The notes under the pieces were generated by a model. That model did no database searches, was not told the DNA's origin, and was given only the letters and a program-made list of their open reading frames with translations. Shown one piece after another: positions 7,346 to 7,736 of a DNA stretch of 7,736 nt; positions within the stretch are counted from its first letter, which is position 1; each line of letters starts with the position of its first letter. Source of the DNA: Clostridia bacterium (GTDB taxonomy: Bacteria > Bacillota > Clostridia > Christensenellales > Borkfalkiaceae); assembly GCA_900769545.1 (NCBI GenBank), contig CAAGGZ010000118.1, positions 1 to 7,736 on the forward strand, given 5' to 3'. The translations under genes were made by a program, and so were the position numbers.

Positions 7346-7422
7346 GGCGGCGTAGCTTAGTTGGTTAGAGCGATCGGTTCATACCCGATAGGTCATAAGT
7401 TCGAATCTCATCGCCGCTACCA
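7346..7422 (+). tRNA. Elongator tRNA-Met (CAT)
   Basis: A 77 nt cloverleaf with encoded CCA and anticodon CAT at 7380-7382. The acceptor GGCGGCG/CGCCGCT with a G1-T72 wobble and the anticodon loop TTCATAC match Bacillota elongator tRNA-Met rather than tRNA-Ile2, which usually has CTCATAA. The D-stem GCTT/GAGC pairs with a G-T wobble. The T-stem ATAAG/CTCAT has an A-C mismatch at 51-63. Confidence 0.93.
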
Positions 7423-7464
7423 TGATAACAAACGTAAAAATCGTTTCTATATAAAAAATTAACC

Positions 7465-7539
7465 GGCCCGTTGGTCAAGCGGTTAAGACACCACCCTTTC
7501 ACGGTGGTAACATGGGTTCGAGTCCCGTACGGGTCACCA
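7465..7539 (+). tRNA. tRNA-Glu (TTC)
   Basis: A 75 nt cloverleaf with encoded CCA. The acceptor is GGCCCGT/ACGGGTC with one G-T pair. The anticodon stem CCACC/GGTGG encloses CTTTCAC, giving anticodon TTC at 7498-7500. The T-stem ATGGG/CCCGT is fully paired with one T-G wobble. It is 42 nt after tRNA-Met and is followed at once by the terminator, so it is the last gene of the operon. Confidence 0.96.
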
Positions 7540-7574
7540 GCAAAACGCACACCTTGAATGGTGTGCGTTTTTGC
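7540..7574 (+). terminator. Intrinsic terminator of the tRNA operon
   Basis: Starting on the base after the tRNA-Glu CCA, GCAAAACGCACACC pairs with GGTGTGCGTTTTTGC around a 6 nt loop. The GC-rich core CGCACACC/GGTGTGCG is followed by TTTTTGC, so this is a strong hairpin with a short T run. Confidence 0.85.
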
Positions 7575-7704
7575 TTGCGCCCGTACGGGAATGGTGAAGA
7601 ACACGTCGGTTCGCGCGAGGCGATTTATCGCCGACGCTCTCCGAGGGTTCCCTTTTAAGGGTGTCGGAGATTCCCGCGAAAAGGTTCGATTTAGGTTGGC
7701 TAAG
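7575..7704. other. Hairpin-rich stretch of unknown role after the tRNA terminator
   Basis: These 130 bp are richer in G and C than the nearby intergenic DNA and contain several inverted repeats. GGCGA/TCGCC lies at 7619-7632. CGTCGG at 7604-7609 pairs with CCGACG at 7631-7636, competing with the first. TCTCCGA at 7638-7644 pairs with TCGGAGA at 7664-7670, with an inner CCCTT/AAGGG. The palindrome CCCGTACGGG at 7580-7589 repeats one in the tRNA-Glu 3' half (7524-7533). Minus-strand frames are open here, but they run into the adapter and antisense tRNA, so I do not call a gene. Confidence 0.45.
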
Positions 7705-7736
7705 AGATCGGAAGAGCACACGTCTGAACTCCAGTC
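7705..7736 (+). other. Illumina TruSeq adapter contamination
   Basis: The final 32 bases begin AGATCGGAAGAGCACACG and end GAACTCCAGTC, which match the standard TruSeq adapter as I know it. This is sequencing library sequence, not genome. Translated in reverse it gives the CSSDL peptide typical of adapter-derived false N-termini. Confidence 0.97.

Noticed and set aside
7346..7422. tRNA-Ile2 (CAT read as lysidine) instead of elongator Met
   Set aside because: The loop TTCATAC and the acceptor stem with G1-T72 match elongator tRNA-Met of Bacillota.
7365..7721. A 118-codon minus-strand frame, and a 61-codon one at 7534-7719
   Set aside because: They start in sequencing adapter (CSSDL-type N-terminus) and run antisense through the terminator and one or two tRNAs, a known class of false protein.

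Overview
The window looks like the end of a metagenomic contig from an uncultured Bacillota bacterium of the Clostridia type, probably host-associated. This is inference from Shine-Dalgarno sites of the AGGAGG kind, sigma-A-like promoters with 17 bp spacers, tRNAs with encoded CCA whose elongator tRNA-Met closely resembles that of Bacillus, AT-rich intergenic DNA and large exported repeat proteins. No 16S or other firm taxonomic marker is present. The last 32 bases are Illumina TruSeq adapter, so the right edge is an artefactual contig end.

Layout. (1) 1-2321, minus strand: the first 773 codons of a large exported protein, cut by the left window edge, with a signal peptide, four copies of a roughly 155-residue module and two InlB-B-like linker domains. 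It has its own promoter (about 2398-2426). (2) 2322-2886: AT-rich intergenic DNA holding that promoter, some inverted repeats and the terminator of the next gene (2840-2869). (3) 2887-5211, minus: a complete 774-residue signal-peptide protein with beta-rich extracellular modules, one C-terminal membrane helix and a Lys-rich cytoplasmic tail; promoter at 5269-5297. (4) 5345-6959, minus: a two-gene operon with a 14 bp overlap, encoding a class I SAM-dependent methyltransferase of the RlmI/RlmK type and an S4-less RluA-family pseudouridine synthase; promoter at 7037-7065. (5) 7179-7574, plus: a tRNA operon (fMet, elongator Met, Glu) with a TTGACA/TATTAT promoter and an intrinsic terminator. (6) 7575-7704: an unexplained hairpin-rich stretch, then adapter.

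How the parts relate. The methyltransferase and pseudouridine synthase are both RNA modification enzymes transcribed together, and they sit divergently from a tRNA operon, so the right half is a translation-related block. The left half encodes two envelope proteins with separate promoters. One is membrane-anchored and the other has its anchor, if any, outside the window. I recognise neither as a named family.

Most notable: the two near-identical modules (388 codons apart) and Cys-rich composition of the truncated surface protein; A-C mismatches in the T-stem of both CAT-anticodon tRNAs; the structured unassigned sequence after the tRNA terminator; and the adapter at the contig end. I found no CRISPR array, phage, insertion sequence or recognisable defence system.
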